From: a virus
Strand: one strand, 5' to 3'
Length of the DNA stretch: 23,165 nt
IMG/VR virus record: IMGVR_UViG_3300037042_002568
Span: 1-23,165 of that record
Shown here one piece after another: positions 8,680 to 16,979 of this stretch; the first letter of the stretch is position 1, and the number at the start of each line of letters is the position of its first letter. Position numbers and translations under genes: made by a program. The notes beneath the pieces were generated by a model, which did not search any database, was not told the origin of the DNA, and saw only the letters and a program-made list of their open reading frames with translations.

Positions 8680-10548
8680 TTAAACAATTTCGCAACCAGA
8701 CGCGCCACAGGCTATTTCACCACTCAAATCGGTGTTATCTTGTAATTCAATTACTTTAGTTAAATTAACACCTGTTAAAGTTTTAACCAATTTTTCATAC
8801 TCTTCTTTTGAACAATCGGTAAAAGGTGCCTGGGTATAAGTACCCCCGTTATAAGGTAGGACAGATAAACCATTGTAATATTCTTTGTTATTCCACATCC
8901 AGTCACCAACTAAATCCCACTCATCTTCTTTAATTGAAACGGTCGCTGAAACGTTATGTGTGTTTTGTCCCGATCTATGTCCAGACTTAACCCACTCAGA
9001 TGAAACCTTTTTAACTCTTTCTAACATTTGAAATACGGATTCGTGTCTAACAATTGACCCCTCTGGTGCTCTTTGTGGTATAGTAATTACTGCGGTATCA
9101 TGTGGTCTAAAAAATTCATCCTCAATTAATTCGGGGTGATTAATTGCAAGATAAGAATAAATTGCTTCATTTTTTCCAACACGGATTCTTCTTAAATAAT
9201 AGTCATTATGCCAAGCGTGAATTCCAGATGAGGTTCCCAAAACTAAAGATGAAGTACCGGATGGTTTAACGGTCGTTGTTCTTGCGGATTTATTAATACC
9301 AATAAGGTTTGCAACTCTTTCGTTCTCCTCTTTAACCGCTTTTGCTGCTTTTTTCATATCATAACCCAAAACAACACCAGAACCAATACCTGTCATACCA
9401 ACACCAATAAGTGCGTCTTTTTCAGTTGTTCTTTTCCAAATATCTCTTAAATAGTGGAAGTCAGTGTAACCCGCTTGTAGTGTACCAATAAAAGAAGCCG
9501 CTCTAACTCTTTGTTCAAAATCTTCTTGTGATTCAATATCTGAAGCGTTTACCTCACATAAGTTACAGAATTGGAATGGTCTTAGTGCGATTTCACAACA
9601 AGGGTTTGTTCCCCAATCTTTATCGTTAGATAAATAAATTCCGGGTTCACCAGCACCAGATAACTCAATACGTTTCCATAAATTCATAAAAAACTCTTTA
9701 GTAATTTTATGACGAAGTAAAACCGCTGAGTTGTTTGCTCTACCTCTTTGTGGGTTTTGTTCCCACCAATTTCCCGACTTACAAGAAATCATTTCTTCAT
9801 CATCAGCTGAAAATAATGAAATAAGTGCTGCTCGTCTAATACCACCAGCAAGTACCGCATCTGCAATATGACAAACAATGTCGTGTGTTTCAATAGGTGT
9901 TAATCTTTCACCATCTTTTTTGTTATCCAAAACTTTAGTAATGTGATGAATACAATCCTTTAACGGTTGAGGCCCTGGTGCTTTTCCACCTGATGTTACA
10001 AGCATAGCACCTTTTTGTCTGATGTCCGAAAAATCAAATATTGGAGTTGATGATTTATATCCCAAGTAAGATTCCATTAATACTTTAATTGCATCAGCCC
10101 AACCTTCAATTGAGTCACCAATTAAATAACGTCTAGTTCTTTCTGGGTTTGGTTTTTTTATTTCTGGTAATTTTTCAACGTGATGTTTTTGCACTGAGTA
10201 ACCGACACCTGTACCACCTAAAAGTAAAAACATAGTTTCAGAAAAAGCATCAACGTGATCTATTGGCATATATGCACAATTGTAAACTCTGTTTGGTGAG
10301 ATTTCAATTGGTTTACCACCAAATTGTAGTGATCTCATTGACGGTAATATTTTTTTATCATACACCATTTTATACACCTCTTCTATCTCATCTTTAATGT
10401 GGGGGTACTTTCTTTGGTGCATTTCTTTGTTACGTGTTACAAGTTCTTCCCATGTTTCTCTTCGGTTAAGTTCGGGTTGAAACTTAGCGTATTTCATAAA
10501 GACAGTGATGTCACTTAATATTTTTTGCGAAATATCCATTTTATTCAA
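8680..10548 (-). CDS. nrdJ: Adenosylcobalamin-dependent (class II) ribonucleotide reductase
   Basis: The 622-residue protein belongs to the monomeric class II family typified by Lactobacillus leichmannii ribonucleoside-triphosphate reductase. It makes deoxynucleotides using a thiyl radical generated from coenzyme B12, without needing an oxygen-dependent subunit. The catalytic layout is intact: C91 is the first redox cysteine (VYNCAYMP); N315, C317 and E319 fit the thiyl-radical Cys with its Asn and Glu partners; C328 follows C317 by 11 residues, as expected for the second redox cysteine; and a C-terminal pair C614/C619 (ACGASGCEIV) would re-reduce the active site. The length is somewhat shorter than the 739-residue Lactobacillus enzyme. 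It follows the helicase gene by 15 bases and would supply precursors for phage replication. Extra cysteines at 318 and 331 lie beside the catalytic ones. Confidence 0.95.
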   Translation of the reverse strand: MNKMDISQKILSDITVFMKYAKFQPELNRRETWEELVTRNKEMHQRKYPHIKDEIEEVYKMVYDKKILPSMRSLQFGGKPIEISPNRVYNCAYMPIDHVDAFSETMFLLLGGTGVGYSVQKHHVEKLPEIKKPNPERTRRYLIGDSIEGWADAIKVLMESYLGYKSSTPIFDFSDIRQKGAMLVTSGGKAPGPQPLKDCIHHITKVLDNKKDGERLTPIETHDIVCHIADAVLAGGIRRAALISLFSADDEEMISCKSGNWWEQNPQRGRANNSAVLLRHKITKEFFMNLWKRIELSGAGEPGIYLSNDKDWGTNPCCEIALRPFQFCNLCEVNASDIESQEDFEQRVRAASFIGTLQAGYTDFHYLRDIWKRTTEKDALIGVGMTGIGSGVVLGYDMKKAAKAVKEENERVANLIGINKSARTTTVKPSGTSSLVLGTSSGIHAWHNDYYLRRIRVGKNEAIYSYLAINHPELIEDEFFRPHDTAVITIPQRAPEGSIVRHESVFQMLERVKKVSSEWVKSGHRSGQNTHNVSATVSIKEDEWDLVGDWMWNNKEYYNGLSVLPYNGGTYTQAPFTDCSKEEYEKLVKTLTGVNLTKVIELQDNTDLSGEIACGASGCEIV

Positions 10549-10563
10549 GTTTATTAGTTTATT

Positions 10564-12342
10564 TTATGATTCTTGTTGTTCTTTTAACTTCTTTTTTTCC
10601 AACAGTTCTTTAATTCTGTTCCTATTCTTTTCTTCTTTTTGTTCTTCGTGACCTAGAAACGTCACACTTTGTTCGGTATCAATTTCCAACATTCCGTTGT
10701 CAAATTTACAATTTTCAAACACGATACCATCTTTACCTATTCTGGATTTTGTGATGGCGATTGTTGCCAAATTCATTTCTTTTTGTTGTAGGGTTTTTGC
10801 TATAGTAATAATAACGTGTCCGACTTGTGCTTTCTTAATTGATCCACCCATTTGATCTGTTGTTACAACATCAGCAGAAATTGATGAGTTATGAGTATAG
10901 ATGTCATTAGCGTAGAACATATGGGTGTCATCAACTGTAATATCAATCGTTTCTTCTTCACCTATTAATTCTATTGAACTTACTAAATCCTCTAAGTAAT
11001 CATAAGTAGTTGTGTTATTTTTAACATACAAACTATTCCCAACTTCAAGTCCACTATTTATTGATTTTAAACCATCCAATGTTGGGAACTTATGTTTTGC
11101 GGACACTTTAATATCCTTACCACTTTTAGTTTTAATTTTGTAAACTGGTTGTTTTTCAATAGGAAATATATATGAGATATTTTTATATCCTTCGTGTGTT
11201 AAAATTTTGTCTCCTAGTTCAACATCTTTTATTTTAATTAAACCTTTGTTCTCAATATTGACAACAGTATCTAAACTAACACATCTATTTCCTTGTGTTG
11301 CTGTCCAACCAGCAATATCTAATTCGTGACACAAAGCTTCAAAGGCCCTCATAACCGATCCTTCACTTTTCCATTCATCACCGAGCATTTTATCTGGTAC
11401 AACACAATCAATATAATCTAAAATAATCATATCAACCTTAGTCCCTTCGGCTATCATTTTTCTAACTTGATTTTTTATTTGATTCATTGTTACTGTGTCT
11501 GATGGTAACTTTTTTAAAATCAACTTATTTTTTCTAGAGTTTTGAATGTATTTAACTCTTTCCATTACCTCTTCTTTATTTTCGGAAAGGTCATCTGGGT
11601 GTATACCTGTCCATAGGGTAAAGTGTTTTCTCTGGATGATTTTTGGGTTGTCTTCAAAGAAAATTTGAAGAACATTATACCCTAAATTAAAGGCGTGATT
11701 GGCGATTTTAGTGGTGCAGGTAGACTTTCCAACACCGGTCGGCGCGAGAATAACCCCAATCTCACCCTTGGCCAAACCACCCTTTAAAAGGTTGTCAATA
11801 CCTGGAATTCCAAGTGGAATTGGGTGTCTAAAATCATCATCCAATACCTCATCCAAATTAAAAAATACATCCGTTGTTCCCTTATCTACTTCACCAACTT
11901 GAAGTGCTCCCCTTACCATTTCTTCCAACTTATCATAACTTTCAAAATCACCTTTATCAATGATTGATTGAGCCTTTGTCATTACTTTTTGGAGTTCTTG
12001 TTGTTTGCAGAATTTAAGAGATTTTTCTTGAACAAAAATGGAACCCTCATCCGATACATTCCTTACCTGATCTATTGTATCCAAAACACTCCTTTGTGCC
12101 ATCGGTGAACTGATTTCGGATTTGGTTAATTGTTCCAATGTATCAAACGTTGGTGTATGTTCATACTTTAAATAATATTCCTTTATCATCTGACAGATGA
12201 TTTTAAAATATTGGTTATCAAAATAATGTGGTTCAATAACTTCAATGATGGAATTAGCAAAATCCTTGTAAGTTACAATGTTATTTAACAGTTGAATTTG
12301 GAAGGTATTTCCTAAGTATCCGAAGTTTTTTTTGTCTGACAT
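10564..12342 (-). CDS. gp41: Replicative DNA helicase (T4 gp41 / DnaB family) containing a mini-intein
   Basis: The 592-residue precursor is a DnaB-type helicase interrupted by an in-frame intein. The N-extein (1-353) has a DnaB-like N-terminal domain, a Walker A motif at about 200-208 (APTGVGKST) and a Walker B region at MIILDYID (305-312). The C-extein (486-592) continues with SSISADVVTTDQMGGS and ends in a charged Lys/Glu-rich tail. After splicing, the helicase would be 460 residues, close to T4 gp41 (475). It unwinds the fork on the lagging strand and recruits primase. The intein lies directly after the TQGNR of the conserved H4-type DNA-binding motif, so the unspliced protein should be inactive. 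The gene sits between the 150-residue unknown and nrdJ. Confidence 0.93.
   Translation of the reverse strand: MSDKKNFGYLGNTFQIQLLNNIVTYKDFANSIIEVIEPHYFDNQYFKIICQMIKEYYLKYEHTPTFDTLEQLTKSEISSPMAQRSVLDTIDQVRNVSDEGSIFVQEKSLKFCKQQELQKVMTKAQSIIDKGDFESYDKLEEMVRGALQVGEVDKGTTDVFFNLDEVLDDDFRHPIPLGIPGIDNLLKGGLAKGEIGVILAPTGVGKSTCTTKIANHAFNLGYNVLQIFFEDNPKIIQRKHFTLWTGIHPDDLSENKEEVMERVKYIQNSRKNKLILKKLPSDTVTMNQIKNQVRKMIAEGTKVDMIILDYIDCVVPDKMLGDEWKSEGSVMRAFEALCHELDIAGWTATQGNRCVSLDTVVNIENKGLIKIKDVELGDKILTHEGYKNISYIFPIEKQPVYKIKTKSGKDIKVSAKHKFPTLDGLKSINSGLEVGNSLYVKNNTTTYDYLEDLVSSIELIGEEETIDITVDDTHMFYANDIYTHNSSISADVVTTDQMGGSIKKAQVGHVIITIAKTLQQKEMNLATIAITKSRIGKDGIVFENCKFDNGMLEIDTEQSVTFLGHEEQKEEKNRNRIKELLEKKKLKEQQES
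10888..11283 (-). other. In-frame mini-intein (132 aa) in the gp41 helicase, gp41-1-like
   Basis: Residues 354-485 of the helicase precursor form a complete splicing domain without a homing endonuclease. Block A starts CVSLDTVVNI with the nucleophile Cys1. Block B is GKDIKVSAKHKF with its conserved His. Block F is DDTHMFYAND, and block G ends YTHN followed by Ser+1. From memory, the spacing and the motifs GYxxxxxxFP, LYVK and HxFYANDIxTHN match the split intein gp41-1, which comes from environmental phage helicases, except that both halves are joined here. All residues needed for splicing are present, so I expect it to be active. Confidence 0.9.
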
Positions 12343-12378
12343 ATTGATTAATTTCTAGGTTTGTAAAAATAAATATAG

Positions 12379-12831
12379 TTAAGCAAACGAATAATTTAGA
12401 TATTCATAAGATAAATTTTTACCTGAAAAAATGTCAGTTAGGTCTTTTAGAATGTTTTTTATGTCTGGTCGTACATCTAGGGTATATCTGACCTTCGGAG
12501 GGTATACTTTTGCATCAATGGTTCTATGACAAATTGTCTGATTTCCCACCTTTAAAATAACGTTAAATACTTCCGGTCCGTCCGTATTTGATGTGTTTAA
12601 TACACTTGGATCTTCTTCAATTTGGTATTTGTTATCCAACATATAAACCAAACACTTTTTTCTCAATTTTGTTTTAAGTTGTTCTGACAAATCTTTAATG
12701 TATTCATAAAGTTCAACGGAGTTTTGTGCGTTCTCGTTGAAGTTTTTAACATTAAAGAAACGTTGTACAACAAAATTGTTGTTTAGTGTAATTAGAAATT
12801 CAACCTTCGTGAAATCATACTGCTCTTTCAT
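12379..12831 (-). CDS. Conserved-looking hypothetical protein, 150 aa
   Basis: I do not recognise this family. The protein starts MKEQYDFTKVEFLITLNNNF and looks like a compact mixed alpha/beta domain: a beta-rich N-terminus, a helix at about 37-60 (NSVELYEYIKDLSEQLKTKL), then beta segments around NVILKVGNQTICHR. It has two cysteines and no signal peptide or membrane segment. It lies between the flap nuclease gene (4 bases away) and the helicase gene (36 bases away), so a role in replication is likely by position only. One possibility is an accessory or loader protein, but no motif supports this. Confidence 0.75.
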   Translation of the reverse strand: MKEQYDFTKVEFLITLNNNFVVQRFFNVKNFNENAQNSVELYEYIKDLSEQLKTKLRKKCLVYMLDNKYQIEEDPSVLNTSNTDGPEVFNVILKVGNQTICHRTIDAKVYPPKVRYTLDVRPDIKNILKDLTDIFSGKNLSYEYLNYSFA

Positions 12832-12835
12832 AATC

Positions 12836-13843
12836 TTACTTTTTTGTTTTAAATTTTGTTTTTTCTTTTCTTGTTAGTTTTAAAAATGGTTTTAAAAAAT
12901 AAACCCACTGATCATCTCCCTTGGGTAGATATTTAAATAATCCGTCCTCCATCATCATCCGAATTAAGTTTTTATACCCTCTTCCGTCAGGATCCAATGA
13001 CTCAGAATAATATAATTTAACCAATTCCTTTCCTTCTTCACTTATTAGTGGTTCGGACAAATCCACTATCTTTTTGTTTACTTCAAAAAACTCATCACCA
13101 AATATCCCCTCCTTTGTTCGCCCAGTTAAAAGGTTCTTTAATGTGGTGTTGTCCTTTTGTTCTTTCAGTAATTCCTCACCTCTTTTTAAAATATCGGAAA
13201 AACTTATTTCTTTTTCAAGTATCTCAGGAAATAACTTTACAAAAGTTTTTTCTCCAAGATAATAAATCCCATTAATATTGTCGGATTTGTCACCAGAAAT
13301 AATTTTAAAAGTTTTTACATTGTAGTGTGGAATCTCAATGGAGTTCATTTTGATTGTATCCCCCTTTTTATAATACTTCTTGGTGTTTGGTGAGTAAATG
13401 GTCACATCTTCCGAAATAAGTTGTGTAAGGTCTCTATCCGCACTGAAAATCGTTTTTGATTCATCCTTTGCAATTTTACAATAATAGGCAATTAAATCAT
13501 CGGCTTCCGAATTTTCAAACTCAACTTGTCTAACGAACATTTCTTCCAAATATTGTTTAACTCGTTGTTTTTGTTTGTTGTAAGATAACTCCAGATTTTC
13601 ATCCTCAGATCTTTTTCTATTTAACTTATAGTTCGGATATACCATTCGTCTTTGTGATGAACTTGTTTCACCATCCCAAAACACAACGGTTTTGTTGAAG
13701 TTATCTTCATCAATGAACCTACGTAAGGTATTTAAAAAGTGCCAAATACCACCAACGTGTTCAACACCATTGAAATATCCTTTAACGCCATAAAAACCAA
13801 TCGTTAAAAGGTTGTCACCGTCAACCAATAAGGTTTTAGTCAT
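12836..13843 (-). CDS. rnh: 5'-3' flap nuclease / RNase H, T4 Rnh-like (PIN/FEN superfamily)
   Basis: The 335-residue protein carries the acidic metal-binding set of the FEN family: D8 and D10 in LLVDGDN, D57 in VVFWDGE, E113, D115 and D116 in SEADDLIAYY, D136 and D138 in SADRDLTQLI, and D185 and D188 in the helix-hairpin-helix region ISGDKSDNI. The segment after SADRD (YSPNTKKYYKKG) parallels T4 RNase H. The enzyme removes RNA primers and short flaps from Okazaki fragments. T4 RNase H has 305 residues. Its ATG overlaps the methyltransferase stop by 8 bases, suggesting coupled translation, and it lies upstream of the helicase in the same unit. Confidence 0.88.
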   Translation of the reverse strand: MTKTLLVDGDNLLTIGFYGVKGYFNGVEHVGGIWHFLNTLRRFIDEDNFNKTVVFWDGETSSSQRRMVYPNYKLNRKRSEDENLELSYNKQKQRVKQYLEEMFVRQVEFENSEADDLIAYYCKIAKDESKTIFSADRDLTQLISEDVTIYSPNTKKYYKKGDTIKMNSIEIPHYNVKTFKIISGDKSDNINGIYYLGEKTFVKLFPEILEKEISFSDILKRGEELLKEQKDNTTLKNLLTGRTKEGIFGDEFFEVNKKIVDLSEPLISEEGKELVKLYYSESLDPDGRGYKNLIRMMMEDGLFKYLPKGDDQWVYFLKPFLKLTRKEKTKFKTKK

Positions 13844-14855
13844 TGATTATTTCATTAAGGGGGTTTGACAATACTGGTTTGTTTTTTGAAATATAATCTG
13901 AGAAGAACTCAGAAAAAATAGCTTCCATTACCGGGACACAAATTGAGTTTCCGGCCAAAGATACATGGGCGGTGTTTGATAACGATGTTGATAGTAACAA
14001 ATCAATATCTTCTTCTTTAACACCCATAAACCGATATCCTTCCCTTGCGGTGATGGTTCTTACACGACCATCTTCTGTCATAATTTGGGGTGAACCACTT
14101 GTCGTTAAAGTTGGGGAACACCCGTCAACCGAATAAATCCTTCTGGCTTGATCATAACTTATGTCATCCCTTCTTGCGATTAATCTACAAATGGTATCCT
14201 TTTTTGGTTGGTGAGGTGTGTATGTACAATCAACAATTAAGTCGGGATTAAAATTTTCATCAATAAATGAACGCATCGGAACTCTCGGTTTTTTGTGATT
14301 GTTTACATTTTCCATTTTTTGTTTGATCTCGTCTGAGTCTCCGTGTAATACTGAAATCATAAAAACACGCTCTCTATTTTGGGGGCAACCAAAATCAGCT
14401 CCGTTTAAAAGTTTCCAATAAGATGTGTAACCTAAAGCTCGTAAGTAATAGATGTGTTTTTGGAAGTTATCAATGTGGTTTTTGGAAACAAGGTTTTTGA
14501 CATTTTCCATAAGTAGATACTTCGGTCTATTAGTTGAAAGGATTCTCTCAACATCAAACAATAATCCACTTCTTGTCCCTTCTTTTATCCCTTGTTGATT
14601 TCCAGAAATTGAAATATCTTGACACGGGAAGGAGTATGTTAATAGGTCACATTCCGGAAAGGTTGTCTCATCAATTTTTTTAATATCACCCAAATTTCCG
14701 TTTGTTGTTTTGTGTAAGGCATCATAACATTCATTGGCCGGTCTGAAGTTGTCACAATTGGCAACAACCTCATAATCCACCCCAATATATTTAAGTGCCA
14801 ACTCCTGCGTTCCGTAACCGGAAAATAATGATATTACTTTTAGCTTTTTGTCCAT
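13836..14855 (-). CDS. DNA (cytosine-5-)-methyltransferase
   Basis: All hallmark motifs of a C5 methyltransferase are present in 339 residues: motif I binding S-adenosylmethionine (SLFSGYGTQELA, 9-20), the catalytic PCQ with C78, ENV at 117-119, QNRERVF at 159-165, motif IX around RRIYSVDGCSPTLTT (238-252) and motif X AGNSICVPV (301-309). The target-recognition region lies between about 170 and 237; its site cannot be read from sequence. The protein looks full length and active. It may protect phage DNA from host restriction or pair with the nuclease gene just upstream. It starts 40 bases after that gene and overlaps the flap nuclease by 8 bases. Confidence 0.95.
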   Translation of the reverse strand: MDKKLKVISLFSGYGTQELALKYIGVDYEVVANCDNFRPANECYDALHKTTNGNLGDIKKIDETTFPECDLLTYSFPCQDISISGNQQGIKEGTRSGLLFDVERILSTNRPKYLLMENVKNLVSKNHIDNFQKHIYYLRALGYTSYWKLLNGADFGCPQNRERVFMISVLHGDSDEIKQKMENVNNHKKPRVPMRSFIDENFNPDLIVDCTYTPHQPKKDTICRLIARRDDISYDQARRIYSVDGCSPTLTTSGSPQIMTEDGRVRTITAREGYRFMGVKEEDIDLLLSTSLSNTAHVSLAGNSICVPVMEAIFSEFFSDYISKNKPVLSNPLNEIIND

Positions 14856-14895
14856 TTGTTTTTTTAATTAAAAATATAAAATTTTAATGAAAAAT

Positions 14896-15798
14896 TCAAT
14901 CTATATTTTCATTAAGTTTTTTAATTCTTTCTTCATATTTAAGTTTGTATCTTTCAATCCAAACCAAATCACCATTTAAATATAACGAAGTTATTTCGTC
15001 ATCAGATAAAATAGGTACTGTTCTCAATTTGTATATTAAACCGTTTTTTTCACAAAACTCTTTAGCCGCCGTCGCTTTTAACTCTACTAAATTAGTTTTC
15101 CATAATTTTTTAGGTTTACATTCAATCATATATTTATTGTCTAATATAAAATCTGGATGATAGTTCTTTGTTGATTCTTTATATTCAAAAATTATCTTAT
15201 AATTACTATTTTCCCCAGTTTCCCACTTTATTTTGTGTTTCTCAATAACATTAACCATATATGATAATTCTAGTAAACTTCTAAAATACCAACCTTTATA
15301 CCACCCAGACCATCCATTACCCGAACCATAAGGGGGTGTTTTACCATACCAATAATTTTTTTCACCCTTTTGCCCAACTTTTGATGCCCATTCTTTTTTT
15401 CTCTGGTCAGCAATTTCTACTCCATATTTTTCAACACATATCGTATACCAAGATTTCCCCTTCATCGGTGGGTTTTTTTTCATATACTCACTAATATATT
15501 TACGATACTCTTCCGACTTTATTTTTTCGTAATACTTTTTCCTTTCCTCACTATTGTTTGAGGTTTCAATCATTTTTTCCATTGACTCCTTTGTGTGTTT
15601 TTTATTAAAGAAGGGATTTCTTTCACCTTTTTTAACACAAGAAGAACATAGTCCAGGATATTTAGATTTTCTTAATGATAATTTGTAAGTCGTTCTTTGA
15701 GTAAAGTTAATCACTTTTCCACATTCTTTACAATTAATATAACAGGGTGTTTTATAACCTATAGTTCCCTCACATTTAGTACAAATTTTCGTTTCCAT
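14896..15798 (-). CDS. Zinc-finger/NUMOD3/PD-(D/E)XK nuclease, probable free-standing homing endonuclease
   Basis: Three parts can be seen in 300 residues. The N-terminus is a zinc-ribbon-like region (C6/C9, C24/C27, C51/C54). NUMOD3-like DNA-binding repeats follow at about 58-75 (GERNPFFNKKHTKES) and 145-153 (GEKNYWYGK). The C-terminus is a PD-(D/E)XK nuclease core: E177 in RSLLELSYM, P215-D216 in YHPDF, and E226-x-K228 in MIECKPK. Zinc finger plus NUMOD modules are typical of phage homing endonucleases, which cut a site in element-free relatives. The next gene is a cytosine methyltransferase, so a restriction-type partner is the alternative. The start overlaps the ribbon-helix-helix gene by 23 bases. 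The coding strand is richer in A and Lys codons than its neighbours, as expected for an acquired gene. Confidence 0.85.
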   Translation of the reverse strand: METKICTKCEGTIGYKTPCYINCKECGKVINFTQRTTYKLSLRKSKYPGLCSSCVKKGERNPFFNKKHTKESMEKMIETSNNSEERKKYYEKIKSEEYRKYISEYMKKNPPMKGKSWYTICVEKYGVEIADQRKKEWASKVGQKGEKNYWYGKTPPYGSGNGWSGWYKGWYFRSLLELSYMVNVIEKHKIKWETGENSNYKIIFEYKESTKNYHPDFILDNKYMIECKPKKLWKTNLVELKATAAKEFCEKNGLIYKLRTVPILSDDEITSLYLNGDLVWIERYKLKYEERIKKLNENID

Positions 15799-15940
15799 TT
15801 TTAATATATTCTTTCAATAGTTTATTAACTAGGGAAGAAAGATTAATGTGTTTATTCCTAATATAATTAAGTATTTCTGGTTCCATCGCCACAGAAATAC
15901 TTTTCTTTTTTTTATCAGTTTCCACTTTAACCCTTCCCAT
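15776..15940 (-). CDS. Small ribbon-helix-helix (Arc/MetJ/CopG-type) DNA-binding protein, 54 aa
   Basis: An ATG at 15940 opens a 54-codon frame ending at TAA 15776-15778. The product starts MGRVKVETDKKKKSISVAME and continues PEILNYIRNKHINLSSLVNK, then LLKEYIKNGNENLY. The pattern, a short beta strand (KSISVAM), helix A (EPEILNYIRN), a turn with LSSL and helix B (VNKLLKEYI), is that of ribbon-helix-helix repressors, which bind DNA as dimers through the paired strands. It overlaps the nuclease start by 23 bases in another frame, so the two are probably co-translated. A perfect 12-base palindrome lies just upstream, which suggests self-repression. The function is inferred from the fold pattern. 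Confidence 0.75.
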   Translation of the reverse strand: MGRVKVETDKKKKSISVAMEPEILNYIRNKHINLSSLVNKLLKEYIKNGNENLY

Positions 15941-15950
15941 ATTATAATAA

Positions 15951-15962
15951 ATATCTAGATAT
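15951..15962. promoter_or_regulatory. 12-bp perfect palindrome, candidate operator of the ribbon-helix-helix protein
   Basis: ATATCTAGATAT is a perfect inverted repeat centred about 16 bases upstream of the ribbon-helix-helix start codon and about 35 bases after the uvsX stop. Its position between uvsX and the nuclease cassette suits an operator bound by the small regulator. AT-rich DNA yields such palindromes by chance fairly often, so binding is inference. Confidence 0.4.
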
Positions 15963-15992
15963 ATTAAAAAATGTTATTTTAAACAATTTTTT

Positions 15993-16979
15993 TCATTCAA
16001 AATCATCATTTTGTGATTCTTCAAGTGAAAAATCAGTTCCTTCCATCTTTGTCACCCAATAATCAGCAAATTCTTTTTTATACTTGTCTATCGCTTCTTT
16101 CGTGTCATGCACATATCCATTATGAACTGCAAGAATTTTGCCATCCTTAAAACCAAGGCCGTTCACGTGATTTTTTAAAATTGAAATTCTAGTTCTAATT
16201 GCGAATGAAACCTTTCTTCCGTTTTTCGTTGCGTCAATATGATTAATTCCCGCCTTTTTCTGTTTACCAAACAAAAACACCAAACTACTAGCTAACCATA
16301 TTGCCTCACCACCTTTCGCGCGAATTTCAGGCTGTGATAGAGGCGAAGACATATCAACATCCGTCCATGGTTGGTTAATTATAACCAAGGTGTTGTAATA
16401 CGGATAATCTTCTTTTTTTGATTTTGTTATTCTTGAATGAATCCCCTGACCTATTGTGTCGGCCAATACTGAAGCGTTTGCCATTTTACCACCTCTACCT
16501 TCATATGTCATCTTACATGGAATACTCCCCACTGAGTCCCATAAAAATACAATATTATATGGGATATCCCCCTTTTCTTGTGCGTCCAAGATGTCATTTA
16601 TATATTCTGTCGCTTGTTCAATATAATCAAACGAATCATTAAAAATAAACATTCCTTCCCACTCACCATCTTCGTTTTTTTTTGCATCTAAACCTAACTC
16701 AACGGCATGGTCCCATGACCATTTTTTTTCGGTAATAATAAATACCGGTAAATGTCCCTTACGTTGTGCGTCAGCGGCTGCCAAAATCATTGCTGTCGTT
16801 TTTGAGGAATTTGAAAAACCTAAGAACATCGAAATGTGACCCATTACAGGTCCAGGTAATCCGCACGCATCCATAAAGGCTTCTCCACAATTATAAAACT
16901 GGGTTTCCTTGTATTTTGTTTTTGTGGAAAATTTATTTTTTATATCATTAAAATTGATTTCCTTCTTCTTGATTGCCAT
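15993..16979 (-). CDS. uvsX: RecA-like recombinase UvsX
   Basis: The 328-residue protein has a RecA-type core: a Walker A loop at 54-62 (GFSNSSKTT), a glutamate-containing strand at FIITEKKW, Walker B at YNIVFLWDSVGS (141-152) and a RecA L2-like region near VIINQPWTDV. The P-loop lacks the usual Gly before Lys, like T4 UvsX (GPSKSFKS), which supports a UvsX rather than bacterial RecA assignment. UvsX coats single-stranded DNA bound by gp32 and drives strand exchange, repair and recombination-dependent replication. Length is below T4 UvsX (391). Its start overlaps the 104-residue gene by 32 bases, and gp32 is two genes upstream. The C-terminal tail is acidic. Confidence 0.92.
   Translation of the reverse strand: MAIKKKEINFNDIKNKFSTKTKYKETQFYNCGEAFMDACGLPGPVMGHISMFLGFSNSSKTTAMILAAADAQRKGHLPVFIITEKKWSWDHAVELGLDAKKNEDGEWEGMFIFNDSFDYIEQATEYINDILDAQEKGDIPYNIVFLWDSVGSIPCKMTYEGRGGKMANASVLADTIGQGIHSRITKSKKEDYPYYNTLVIINQPWTDVDMSSPLSQPEIRAKGGEAIWLASSLVFLFGKQKKAGINHIDATKNGRKVSFAIRTRISILKNHVNGLGFKDGKILAVHNGYVHDTKEAIDKYKKEFADYWVTKMEGTDFSLEESQNDDFE

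Noticed and set aside
10888-11283. Split intein or two separate helicase genes
   Set aside because: The frame runs without interruption through both exteins and the intein, so it is contiguous and cis-splicing.
14856-14895. AT-rich inverted sequence (TTTTTAATTAAAAA) as a terminator after the nuclease gene
   Set aside because: It has no G-C pairs in the stem and no distinct U-tract, so it is not a convincing terminator.
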